From assembly GCA_963682055.1 (NCBI GenBank), contig OY821746.1:10193992-10257991 (forward strand): DNA of 64,000 bases, read 5' to 3'. Below are positions 25,041-61,142 of the stretch, piece after piece; position 1 is the first letter of the stretch; the number at the start of each line of letters is the position of its first letter. Source of the DNA: Primula veris (Eukaryota > Streptophyta > Magnoliopsida > Ericales > Primulaceae). A program made the translations under genes and the position numbers. The notes beneath the pieces were generated by a model. It saw only the letters and a list, made by a program, of their open reading frames with translations, did not search any database and was not told the origin of the DNA.

Positions 25041-26648
25041 TTATGTTGACATGGCATCATCTGCGAAAGATCCTCCTAAAGAGCTTGAAGGGATTAAAAC
25101 TGTTAATGTCTGTTGAAGTACCACATTAAAAAACTCCAACTCTTCACCTATTTCGCTATCAGCATTGTCTTCTGCTAAAACTTGAGTACCAAGCACCAGT
25201 TTGAAACCCTCTTCAGAATGCAAAACTTCAAGATCTTTGATATTGGCAGGTATGAATTGTTGTAATACAATCGAAATACGTAAAATTGCACACAAAATCC
25301 TGAACTTCTGTTTAAACTCTTTCGTAAATCCTTCCAGAGAATGATGACCCATCTTTGGAAATTTCTTTCTGTGATATTTACACAGTAGAGCTACAATCTT
25401 AATTTCATCTAAATCAAATCCATGAAGATGGCCGCCATTCATGATAATGCGGTAAGACTGCTTATGATAACCCTTCTTTCCGGTTACCACTCCAACGCTA
25501 TGTAGTAAACAAGCAGCTTCGAGATATTCAATATCACATTCATCAAACAAGATCCCCAGTTTATTCCATTTCCTTACACTTTCAAACATCTCCTTCGCAA
25601 CAGCAGCACAAAGAGTCGCAAACCTCATTTTCTTCTTGCTGTTAAACCTGCTAGCAAGGCAAATCACAGACCGCCATCTGGCATCTGCATTCAAATCGTA
25701 GTTATCTAAAGAACCCGTTAATCTCTCAGCAATCACACCCTCACAAAGCGAATAACGAGAAACCTCCATCACATTAATCCTTAACATTCCAAATATTTCC
25801 TCCAATAACACCGCACCCGCCACAATAAACCCCGCTCGCTTCTTAAAGATCTTCTCTTTCTCCATTTCCCTATCCTCCCAGCAAAGCTTTTTCACTAGAT
25901 AACTCAAATCTCCCATGCTAAATTTCCAATCTCGCGTATACAAAAAACTAGAATCATTTATCAAACTCCCCTCCTTTCCATAACCATTATAAATAGCCTT
26001 CTCAACCGCACGAATAGTACCCGACGAGCCAATAACAACTTCAAAACCATGTTTCTCCACTTCCTCAACCAACCCTGATTGCCTAACCACGCCACGTATG
26101 TGTTCACGCATTTCATCAATGCTACCGCTTTCCACGAATTCCCTAGTTAGACTAACATGACCAAGAAGCAACGAAACACAAAACAAAACACGACCACCTA
26201 CCCCAACAACAAATTCCGTCGATCCACCACCAATGTCAATGACTAAAATTCTTTTAGTGTTATAACTAGGGTGGTAGTGAAGGACTCCTAAGTAAGTGAG
26301 CCTTGCCTCGTCCTCCCCGGACAAAACTTCGATTTTGAAACCATGACCCATTGTTTCATAAAGGGTGTCGATGAAATGTAATTGGTCACGGGCTTGGCGG
26401 ATGGCGGAGGTGGCAACGTGGCGAGTGTGTGAAGGGAGGATGTTGTGGGAGGCGAGTAAGGTGTGGAAGTGGCGGAGAGCGGAGACGGCGGCCGTAGGGG
26501 AGATGGCGGAGGAGGAGAGGACGACGGCGGAGTTAATACGGAGGATGGGTATGAACCGGTCAGTCACGATAAGGAGCTTGAAAGAGTTGGTGCCCATGTC
26601 GATCGCCGCAAATAGATGGTTTCCAGCCATTTTCTTTATTTCTATCAT
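25041..26648 (-). CDS. Ppx/GppA-family phosphatase (exopolyphosphatase-like), 535 aa, single exon
   Basis: The family hydrolyses polyphosphate or pppGpp in bacteria; the plant members' substrate is not settled, so the function here is inferred from family only. The ASKHA-type phosphatase half runs from about 13 to 320, with IDMGTNSFKLLIV (Asp17), SAIRQARD, SGEDEARLTYLG (residues 110-121, including the catalytic-region glutamates) and the phosphate loop VIDIGGGSTEF (136-146), then GSSGT. The C-terminal half is an HD-like helical domain (AACLLHSVGVV, KGYHKQSYRIIMNG, LCKYHRKKFPK); the second residue of the HD pair appears replaced by Ser (LLHS). The strand around 37-50 seems a few residues shorter than in bacterial Ppx. 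Met7 (26630, MAGNHLF) is the likelier start than Met1. The frame is uninterrupted and intronless. Confidence 0.85.
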   Translation of the reverse strand: MIEIKKMAGNHLFAAIDMGTNSFKLLIVTDRFIPILRINSAVVLSSSAISPTAAVSALRHFHTLLASHNILPSHTRHVATSAIRQARDQLHFIDTLYETMGHGFKIEVLSGEDEARLTYLGVLHYHPSYNTKRILVIDIGGGSTEFVVGVGGRVLFCVSLLLGHVSLTREFVESGSIDEMREHIRGVVRQSGLVEEVEKHGFEVVIGSSGTIRAVEKAIYNGYGKEGSLINDSSFLYTRDWKFSMGDLSYLVKKLCWEDREMEKEKIFKKRAGFIVAGAVLLEEIFGMLRINVMEVSRYSLCEGVIAERLTGSLDNYDLNADARWRSVICLASRFNSKKKMRFATLCAAVAKEMFESVRKWNKLGILFDECDIEYLEAACLLHSVGVVTGKKGYHKQSYRIIMNGGHLHGFDLDEIKIVALLCKYHRKKFPKMGHHSLEGFTKEFKQKFRILCAILRISIVLQQFIPANIKDLEVLHSEEGFKLVLGTQVLAEDNADSEIGEELEFFNVVLQQTLTVLIPSSSLGGSFADDAMST

Positions 26649-29466
<2,818 letters not shown>

Positions 29467-30023
29467 TCAAATCTTGTTCTGTAGAATTTCTCGCTTGCGT
29501 TTGAACTCCACATATAACTTTATGCTTCTCGCTTCTCAATGCCCCCGTCTTTACTTGAACCTTTGTGGTTCTCAATCCGTTCAAGAAGACCATTTTTATT
29601 ATAAGACTACTTGAGGAATGATCCAGAGAGTGCCCATATTTTAAGTGAGTTATACGTATTAATGTTAAAAGATAGTTTAAGCAAGCCTCTAACCTCAACT
29701 ACTACACTCAATACTGCTGCTTTGCAACTGCATGTTTGACTATACCAAAAAAAAAAACATAAACAGAAGGACATAAAGATCATAAGACAAGAGAAACATG
29801 TTGATGTATCAAGAAATGACCAAAAAAGAGAGCATAAATCTTAGCAACTGAATATGGCATTTTATTACTAAAAGATCACCGTCTTGCATATAACTTCAAC
29901 CCGAAATGAAGAGCACCAAACATCACAAATTATTACAATGAAAACATGTTTCACATTCACGACACATCATCGAAGTGTCAACATAGCACAACACCATAGA
30001 TTACAAAAGCACACGTAGCATAA

Positions 30024-49750
<19,727 letters not shown>

Positions 49751-51705
49751 CAAGTGTTGTTAACTTGTCATTGGTTTGTGTAACGGTGCACCTTTCTTGG
49801 GTCTGTTTTGGCTGCCTGCCCTATTTTTTTATTTTTTTTAAGTCACTATATCAAAAGTAAATGTAATCCAAGTTAAAAAAAACAATTAAAAAATGCTTTT
49901 TTTTTTTTTCAATACAAAAATTGTATACATAAATAGGTAGGTAACACGATCGTTTCACATTTTTTGTCTGAAATAACCAGTACGGACATGGTACGTCATT
50001 TTAAGTACGATACACATGAAGAAAAAAATAAAAATAAATTCTTTGTCATGCCGAAAAAGTACCGTAGATGTAGTCGTATCGTTTCCAAACCATGTCGATG
50101 CGGTAAAAAACAAAAAATGTCAACGATATTTCATTTATCATATCATGTACTTTAAATGGTGTACCGTACGTACCCATACATGTGATGTCTATGTTGCAAT
50201 TAAGACAAAAAATACATTTTACAATAATTTTTATTAACCGTTAATTATAAAAAAAAAACATATTTTTTGTTAACTTTTTAATTGAATTATATTTTCATCG
50301 ACTGCCTAAAAAAAATTAGTATAGACTTCCTAATATTAGGGCAGCGGATCCCCTTTGTGTCATGTTCGAGAATAAGAAAATTACAGTACACTTTTACAAA
50401 ACTATGGGTAATTTTCATGTGATCCCTATAAAAACTATACTTTTGCAACTGGATCCTTCAAGCCATTTATTTAATTGTGCAATGAACTATGAAGCCGAGG
50501 TTGAAATTTAAATTGACATAAATTGATGTCCGGTAGTTCCGGTTTGGCAAAATTCAAGTTTATCCTCTAATGTTATTTTATTTCATCTGATATTGATCTC
50601 GTTGTTTGTAGCTCTTTTTTCAACTGGAATTAAACTTTATATATAGCTTGCTTAAATGGATATTTTTTATTCATTGGAGCTAGATTGGTATGCAACAAAG
50701 ACTCGCCTGTTTTTTGAGCCTTGCCTTGTCGCAAACGAGGAAGAATCGGAGGAGTGATAACTGGTTTAATACTAAGTAATATTTTTGTGACTAAATATAT
50801 CGAGTTCAACTTAAATAAGTTTTGGCAAATTTTGTGTAATTTGGATTAAATCTTAACTTTTTATAATAACTTTCTATTTATTCAGTTTGGTTTAGTTCTA
50901 GTGGTGACCGATGAGCATTACTACCATATTAACTTTTTTGTGGTATGTTAGGGGGGGAATTTGCATTTTCCCTTTATTGTATCGTCATTACAAAATCAAC
51001 ATTATGGCTATACGCGCGGTCAGTATGAGTTGTACAAAGAAGCTAATAAGTAACATAGATGATTTTCACCATTTCAGATGATTTCTTAGACAAACATACA
51101 CCTAAAATGTAAAGTGGAGACAATTAAATGTGTTCAAGCTCAACCTATGAATACCAGCAGAATTAACCAAGTCTTTATTTCTTATTTTATATTACTATAT
51201 TACCAATGATATAATATGGGTATATACCAGTCCACGTTTCCGGATTGTACGAGACTACCCGTATACAGTAAACACAGTAAAATGGGCTCCAATCAAACTT
51301 TTCTTCGAAACATAAAATAAAAACACATGAACCATTGGAAACTTACTTTTAGTTGCACGGACGGAACCAGGAACGTAGGAGAGACTGAAACGCTTAATTT
51401 GGTAAACGAGGGGTGAAATGCTAAATTTTGAAAGTTTTAATCGAATTATATAGAAAAAACTTACTTTTGATCAATTTTTATCAAAATAGCCCTTTCTCTC
51501 CCTTTTTTTTTCTTCGTGTAATCTAGATTTTTCTTCCAAATTTTAAGGGCTTGTTTGGTTGCAGCTTTTAAGCAGATCCGCTAATTCTTTTTTAATGATC
51601 AAGAAAAAATTAAACTTAACACTCTCTCTCTCGTATAAATTAAGCTTTCTATTCTATAATTTAAATGAATAAAAGTGCAACTTAAAAAGTGCAATTTAAG
51701 ACTAT
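49751..51705. other. 5' flank of GSTU-A and junction to duplication unit B
   Basis: No gene. 50400-50800 matches 58050-58440 in unit B (CTATGAAGCCGAGGTTGAAA and onward). The sequence at 50784-50810 (GACTAAATATATCGAGTTC) is the uninterrupted version of the site into which the gypsy element inserted in unit B. Unit B starts at about 51350. Confidence 0.65.
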
Positions 51706-51710
51706 CTCTC

Positions 51711-52260
51711 TGATAAAGCCATAACTTTGGTCGGTCACGTTGTAAATCAACTATAAATAATGGACACTTCTTGATATTTATTATTGCTCGGATTATTATC
51801 CTTATTCGGACTATTACACTTGCTCGGATCAGTATCTCTGTATTACAACTGTGCTCGATTTGACTACTTAATCTCTCTTCTTGGTCTTTCTCCCCTTTTA
51901 TTCGGTACTCGGCTTTATCTCTGTTCGGTTTATTTCTTGGCGTGATAAGATTTAACTAATTTATCTCTTTTCTCAACTTCTCTCTATAATTTTTGGATAG
52001 ATTTTCTGGTCCGTTTCTATGGGGGGTAGTTGGCTATTTATAGGCCACTACGCCTTTTAGGATGTTGACAAATGTCTCAATCTCAGGAGGTTTCTCAGAT
52101 ATGGGTCCCTAGTTAAGTGGGCTTGGTTTTTTGGTAATATCTACCTTTATTCTCTTATGAAAGGCATGAGATGACCCAATTAAGCGTTGGATACCCGTTT
52201 AAAAAGGGGGTTGATTATTACCCGAATAGAATATTCGGGTCAAACTTTTATGTTCTATCA
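51711..52260 (-). mobile_element. Solo LTR of the Tat gypsy family (550 bp), flanked by CTCTC
   Basis: Read on the minus strand it begins TGATAGAACATAAAA and ends GGCTTTATCA, like the gypsy 5' LTR at 58444-58969. They share GAATATTCTATTCGGG, TATAAATAGCCAACTACCCCCC and the end AGTTATGGCTTTATCA. The target duplication CTCTC is at 51706-51710 and 52261-52265. No internal sequence remains. Confidence 0.92.
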
Positions 52261-52265
52261 CTCTC

Positions 52266-54055
52266 ATTTCTCTTTCATATGCATTACTCTCTCCCCTATA
52301 TTAATACATAACATACATTTTGATGGGTTTATTAAAAGAAATCTCATATAAAATTATTTTATTAATTAATGAAACGATATTTATGGTAGATGTGAATGAA
52401 ATTTATTCATGTTAATTAATAACTAATACGTTATAGTCTCTATTTATAAAATGATTTACGGAAAAACAAATAATCATATCAATCATATACATTTATATTA
52501 CATTTTTACATATATTAATGTTTTAATTGACAAAATTAATGAGGCCAAATTAATTCAATAAATATAAAAATGTTAAAAAGAAGATTGTAAAATTTAAATC
52601 ACTAAATAAATATGAAAGGGTAATTAATGTCACATTAGTATTTATATATTATATTTTTAAATCAAATGATTTTTTATTTTACCATATGAGTTTTTAATAA
52701 AAAAATTTCCAAATCTTCCTATTTATGAGGTTTATTTTTCAAAGAAAACAAAAATTATTATAAAAAACGGTCAAATGGATCGGATCGGGCCAAATGGGTA
52801 AAAATGCAACTTTGTGCATAGATCGGATGGATTAATTGTTGGGTGGTTTTGTGAGGAGGGGAAATGGAAATAAAGTGGTATAGAATTATAGATGCAGGTT
52901 TTTTTATTTGTTTTGTTTTGTTTTGCGTTTTTTTTTCTTTTCTTTTTGTTGCTTTTAATAAGTGTATTTGGCGAGACTTGTTTTTAACTTAAGTGAGACT
53001 CATAGTTTGCTAGAGTTGGTTTATTTGGATAAGTTTTGGAAGGATATAAGAGCATCCTTATCAGCTTCAGTTTCATTTCCTTAAATTTATAAGTAAATCT
53101 AACATTTTTAATGATTTTATCTAAACTTTTATATTTTTATAAAAACTCAGCTTACCTACCAATTCCGCTATTTTTTTAAATAATATGATTTTATCTTGCA
53201 GAAAGAGAAATAAATGAAGATAGTTTGATTTGTTGCTTTAAATAATTAATAAAAGGTGAATTATGATATTATTATAATTATGAGGGAGACACACATTCCC
53301 TTATAAATAAGGAGAATTATGTGTTATATTAGTTTTAATGTGAACCATACGGTAATTGATGTACGAGTCTTTTTTTTTTTTGTTGATATAATCCATAATT
53401 TTAAGCGAAAAGTATCATCTGAGTGAATTGATATGGTTGATCTAAAGAGTGTTTATATTTTGAAGACATAATTAATAGTGGATTTTAGCATACTTAACAT
53501 ATTGGACTTAAAACGTTTTTTAACAATTATTCTCGTCGTGAAACCGTGAAAAATTGCATTAATCAAATTTTAATTATATTTGTATTCTCGTCGTGAAACC
53601 GTGAAAAATTGCATTAATCAAATTTTAATTTTGAACGTTTTTTCAAAAAAATGTCCAAGTTAATATTCATGTATCGGAGCCGTGTATATATATATATATA
53701 TATATTTCTATGCGATATTCATGTGCATTTTCAATTTTTGGTTCTTTCCTTGATCAGGTCCAACCCTACTTGTAGTCTTTCTTAGGCAACTAAAATTGAT
53801 CTGCACTTGTTCACCTGACCAAATAATACTAAGTAGGTGCAAATTAGTGTATTGAGAGAAAAACATGGATCCAACTACTTAAAGAAGAGTTTAGTTTTTT
53901 GCATTTTAAAAAAAAAAACTCAGGTTTCCAAAAAAAACTACTAAGTTTAATATTTTAAAATCTATTAAAAGCAAACACACTTATTTAGTTCTACCAAACG
54001 AGCACATCAAAGTCATATTATACTACAACAAAAAGAAGATCAAGAAAGAAAGTAA
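52266..54055. other. Gene-free DNA in duplication unit B
   Basis: AT-rich spacer matching unit A in blocks (52826-53040 with 27716-27950). It contains a 47-bp direct repeat (TATTCTCGTCGTGAAACCGT at about 53528 and 53583) and an AT microsatellite at about 53686-53705. No gene. Confidence 0.55.
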
Positions 54056-54345
54056 CACCTTTTTATCCACGAATAGCCTACGCAAAACTGGGATCGATCT
54101 TTCAACATCAACTGTGGACATTTATCCTCCCACACCTCATCTATATACTGCACAGTTATAAGTGACTCGCAGACCAGTTTACAATCATAGATGGGAATTG
54201 TACCTTCTTACGAACCCGGTCCATTTCCAGCAATAGTGTGCTTTTGTTATTCGAATCTTGTTATATGAACCCGTACTCTATCCTTTTCTTGGCCAAACAC
54301 ACTTGCCCAAAAGTCTAGAAGCACAACCTTGTCATCCGCCTGAGA
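54056..54345 (-). pseudogene. GSTU exon 1 relic (unit B), with internal deletions
   Basis: The minus strand starts like the intact exon ([16 protein letters not shown]) and then jumps, losing about a dozen codons of the [13 protein letters not shown] region. It continues out of frame through sequence matching LLLEM, PVLIH, CESL and YIDEVWED and ends at the remnant of FVDKK next to the donor. Frameshifts and stops rule out function. It lies 3' of the intact exon 2 of copy B. Confidence 0.85.
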
Positions 54346-54791
54346 GTGTCGGGGTGAAATGTTGTGCGATAGATGAGGATAATGCTTAGAAGTTCGAAAT
54401 GAAACAATAAAATTGTTGCTTTTTTTCATAAAGTTGTGTTTTCATGAAAATCAAAACCATGGAATATGAGCAAGCCTCTTACATTTACTACTGCACTCAA
54501 TACAGCTGCTTCTTTGCAAGTTGCATGTTTGACATTTAAAAAAATACATAAAGAGAGGTAGGACATAAAGATCATAAGACAGAGAAAAGCATAAATCTTA
54601 GTAAAAGATTAGCAACTGAACATGGCATTTTATTAGTAAAACAGCACTGTCTTGCATAAAACTTCAACCTAAATTGAAGAACACCAAACATCACAAATTA
54701 TTACAATGAAAACATGTTTCACATCCACGACACATCATCGAAGTGTCAACATAGCACAACACCATAGATTACAAAAGCACACGTAGCATAA

Positions 54792-58443
<3,652 letters not shown>

Positions 58444-58969
58444 TGATAGAACATAAAAATAAGACCCGAATATTCTATTCGGATATTAATCAGCCCATAT
58501 ATTATAACGGGGCATCCAATGCTTAAATGGGTTATCACACATTTACTAAAAGTCCAAGCCCACTTAGCTGGGGACCCATGTCTGAAACATCCCCAGAGAT
58601 GAGAACATTTGTCAACATCCTAAAAGACATACTTGTCTATAAATAGCCAACTACCCCCCCTAGACCAGGACCAGAAAATCTATCCAAAAAATATAGAGAA
58701 AAGTAGAGAAAAGAGAGAAACTCATCAAAGCCTATCACATCAAGAAACAAACCGAGCAGATCAAGAAACGAGCATAGAGATCGGAGAAAGACTAAGATCA
58801 TAAGAGAAAGTTGTAAAACCGAGTACAAGTACGAACAGAAAATTGTATTCCGAGAAGTTGTATCCCCGAGCATAACAAGAATAAAGAAGTGTTCGTCATT
58901 TATCCTATTTTTTATATTATATTCTTGTTGAAAAGCCTAACGCCACCGAACAAAGTTATGGCTTTATCA
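58444..58969 (+). repeat. Gypsy 5' LTR (526 bp)
   Basis: It starts TGATAGAACATAAAAATAAG and ends ATGGCTTTATCA, immediately before the primer-binding site. A TATA-type TATAAATAG (58638) sits in the middle. A solo copy in opposite orientation is at 51711-52260. Confidence 0.9.
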
Positions 58970-59048
58970 AATGGCGCCGTCTCCGGGAATCATCTAGTTC
59001 CCAACTAGTTTCGAAGTCGAATACCAAGACTCTATCAGATGAGCAACA

Positions 59049-61142
59049 ATGGTGACCAATATAGAAGAAACCCATCCCAAGATAGTAGAAACCAATAACC
59101 AGAACGTGCAAATTAGCCAACAAGACCTCGACGATCTACTTGCCATCCGCGACAGATATGATGTTATCCAGTCCGGAACCCAACCAACAACCTCCAATGT
59201 TCACCAAGAACAACCGAATGAGCAACCCCAACAGCTCGAAGGGCTTGTCGAAGAACACCCTATGTCATCGGATGACGAACGAGACTTGCCCGTATTAAGA
59301 CGCGCAAGAAGACAATTACCCGGATCCCAGGCAGGACCAAGCTTTAAAGTTCCCCTACCAACAGCCTCGGTCAACTCCAGTTCCCACCAGGCTCGTTTAC
59401 CAACGAATGAAGCTTACCGGTTTGGCATGCCCGAGGATCCCGTACTCGAACAATTGACCCGACTACCTATTCTCCCACCGAGGATAATTACACCATCCAC
59501 GGTGGAAGTACAACACGTTGTTCCATTAGCCGAAGAAAGGAACAACGCCCAGCTGCAGACTCATCTGGCAGCGTGTCTGTCGACCATGGCAGCAGCCGGC
59601 ATCACATTGCCAAGTACCCAACCTGCCAATAAGGATAAGGACCCACGCCATGACGCGGAAGAGTCCGCCTATAGGGCCGCTATGGAAGCGGCAGGTCGGC
59701 GACCAGATAAAAGAATCCCCCACCAAGGGGGCAATGTCCCAGTGACGATCCCTCCAACATTCGTCCACCCAAACACTCATACGGAACATGCCCTCGACAT
59801 GAACCCGAAGGACGGTAGATACCCCGAACACAGGGTTGTGGTAGGTTACTACCCACAACCGCATCAAGGGGGATACGCCCCCCTCTACCAAGCCCCTGAT
59901 GAAGTGTTTCAACAGGCTTGGGACGTATGCCAAGAAACCCCATGTACCGAGCAAATCACGCGGTACCGCAATCCTGTGGGGTTCGTCATTCCCGAGTTTA
60001 GGCTCTATGATGGAAGGAGCTTCCCGATCGACCATCTGCGACACTACAAGACGAAGATGGAGCTATGGAGTGACGACAATGCACTGATGTGCAAGTTCTT
60101 CAAAAACAGCTTGGGCCAAGAGGCTTCATCGTGGTACCACAACTTACCACGGGGGTCCATAAGAAGCTGGGCAGAGCTGCTAAGAGCGTACTCCACCCGA
60201 TACACTGCTCATCGGAAGAAGAAGGTTAGCATCGAACCCCTTCTGAAAATGACGATGCAGCCGAATGAAAGGCTCAACGAATACTGCGTACGTTTCATCG
60301 ACGTAGCTAACCAGATTCCGCAGTACGCCAATAATATAGCCATCCAAAACTTTATCAACTCCATCCCTAATGGCTATTGGGCGAGAAGGAAGTTCATAGG
60401 CAAAAGCTTCCCGACCACTGACTCCCTGCTAGCCTATTGTACCCACCTCACCGATAAAAATGATGAACTGCGAATCCTCAACCGAACTCTACCAAGGAGA
60501 GAATCGGTTCGGGAAGCACAGGTGGGTCGCAAAAGAGCCAGGAACAACCAGGGAGAAGCATTCAAACCGACCAGAAAGGACAAAGGTCCTGAGGTCCATA
60601 GGAGGGTAGAGCGACAACAAGAACCTGAGCCCAAACCGCTCCAGATCGCATACCCCACACCGATCAACGAACATAAACCACTCCAGCTCACCTACCCGAT
60701 GCCCCCCAAACCGCTTCAACAAGGTCGGTTCCAAGAGAGGGAGCACCGAAACACCTTTGAACCGGTCGAGCTAAGATACACTTTCAACCTGTCTGCTGAA
60801 GATATCCTCAAGGATATATGCAGGGAAAGTTGGTATTTCCGACCACAACCGATCGCTGCTCCCCCCAGTCTGAGAGATTCCAAGCTCTTCTGCGCATATC
60901 ATGAAGATCACGGCCATCTCACTGAGCATTGCCGTAACTTGCGATGGAAAATGAACCTATGGGGCGATGCGGGCTACTTAACCAAGTTCATCAAAGGCGC
61001 TGGGAATAAAGGCAAACAACTGGCCATTGAGGGAGCCAACAACGGCAAGGAAAAACAATCAACGTTGTTCATATGTCACGACCCAAGGGCACGGGTGGGG
61101 AACGATCAAGACAAAGACAACTGGCACACTTTAGCCAAGTAG
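59049..61142 (+). CDS. gag: Gypsy (Tat) Gag polyprotein, 697 aa, open
   Basis: The N-terminal about 280 residues are Pro/Gln-rich and variable. The conserved retrotransposon gag capsid domain lies at about 310-480 (FVIPEFRLYDGRSFPIDHLRHYKTKMELW, FKNSLGQEASSWYHNLP, SWAELLRAY, PNERLNEYCVRFIDVANQI). A single zinc-knuckle-like CAYHEDHGHLTEHCRNL follows at about 613-629. The frame is intact, and its end overlaps the protease frame by about 70 nt in the -1 frame, so pol would need a frameshift, or one base has been lost. The product would assemble virus-like particles that package the element RNA. Confidence 0.88.
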   Translation: MVTNIEETHPKIVETNNQNVQISQQDLDDLLAIRDRYDVIQSGTQPTTSNVHQEQPNEQPQQLEGLVEEHPMSSDDERDLPVLRRARRQLPGSQAGPSFKVPLPTASVNSSSHQARLPTNEAYRFGMPEDPVLEQLTRLPILPPRIITPSTVEVQHVVPLAEERNNAQLQTHLAACLSTMAAAGITLPSTQPANKDKDPRHDAEESAYRAAMEAAGRRPDKRIPHQGGNVPVTIPPTFVHPNTHTEHALDMNPKDGRYPEHRVVVGYYPQPHQGGYAPLYQAPDEVFQQAWDVCQETPCTEQITRYRNPVGFVIPEFRLYDGRSFPIDHLRHYKTKMELWSDDNALMCKFFKNSLGQEASSWYHNLPRGSIRSWAELLRAYSTRYTAHRKKKVSIEPLLKMTMQPNERLNEYCVRFIDVANQIPQYANNIAIQNFINSIPNGYWARRKFIGKSFPTTDSLLAYCTHLTDKNDELRILNRTLPRRESVREAQVGRKRARNNQGEAFKPTRKDKGPEVHRRVERQQEPEPKPLQIAYPTPINEHKPLQLTYPMPPKPLQQGRFQEREHRNTFEPVELRYTFNLSAEDILKDICRESWYFRPQPIAAPPSLRDSKLFCAYHEDHGHLTEHCRNLRWKMNLWGDAGYLTKFIKGAGNKGKQLAIEGANNGKEKQSTLFICHDPRARVGNDQDKDNWHTLAK

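Noticed and set aside
59526..60044. 172-residue minus-strand ORF
   Set aside because: Shadow of the gag frame in GC-richer gypsy sequence.
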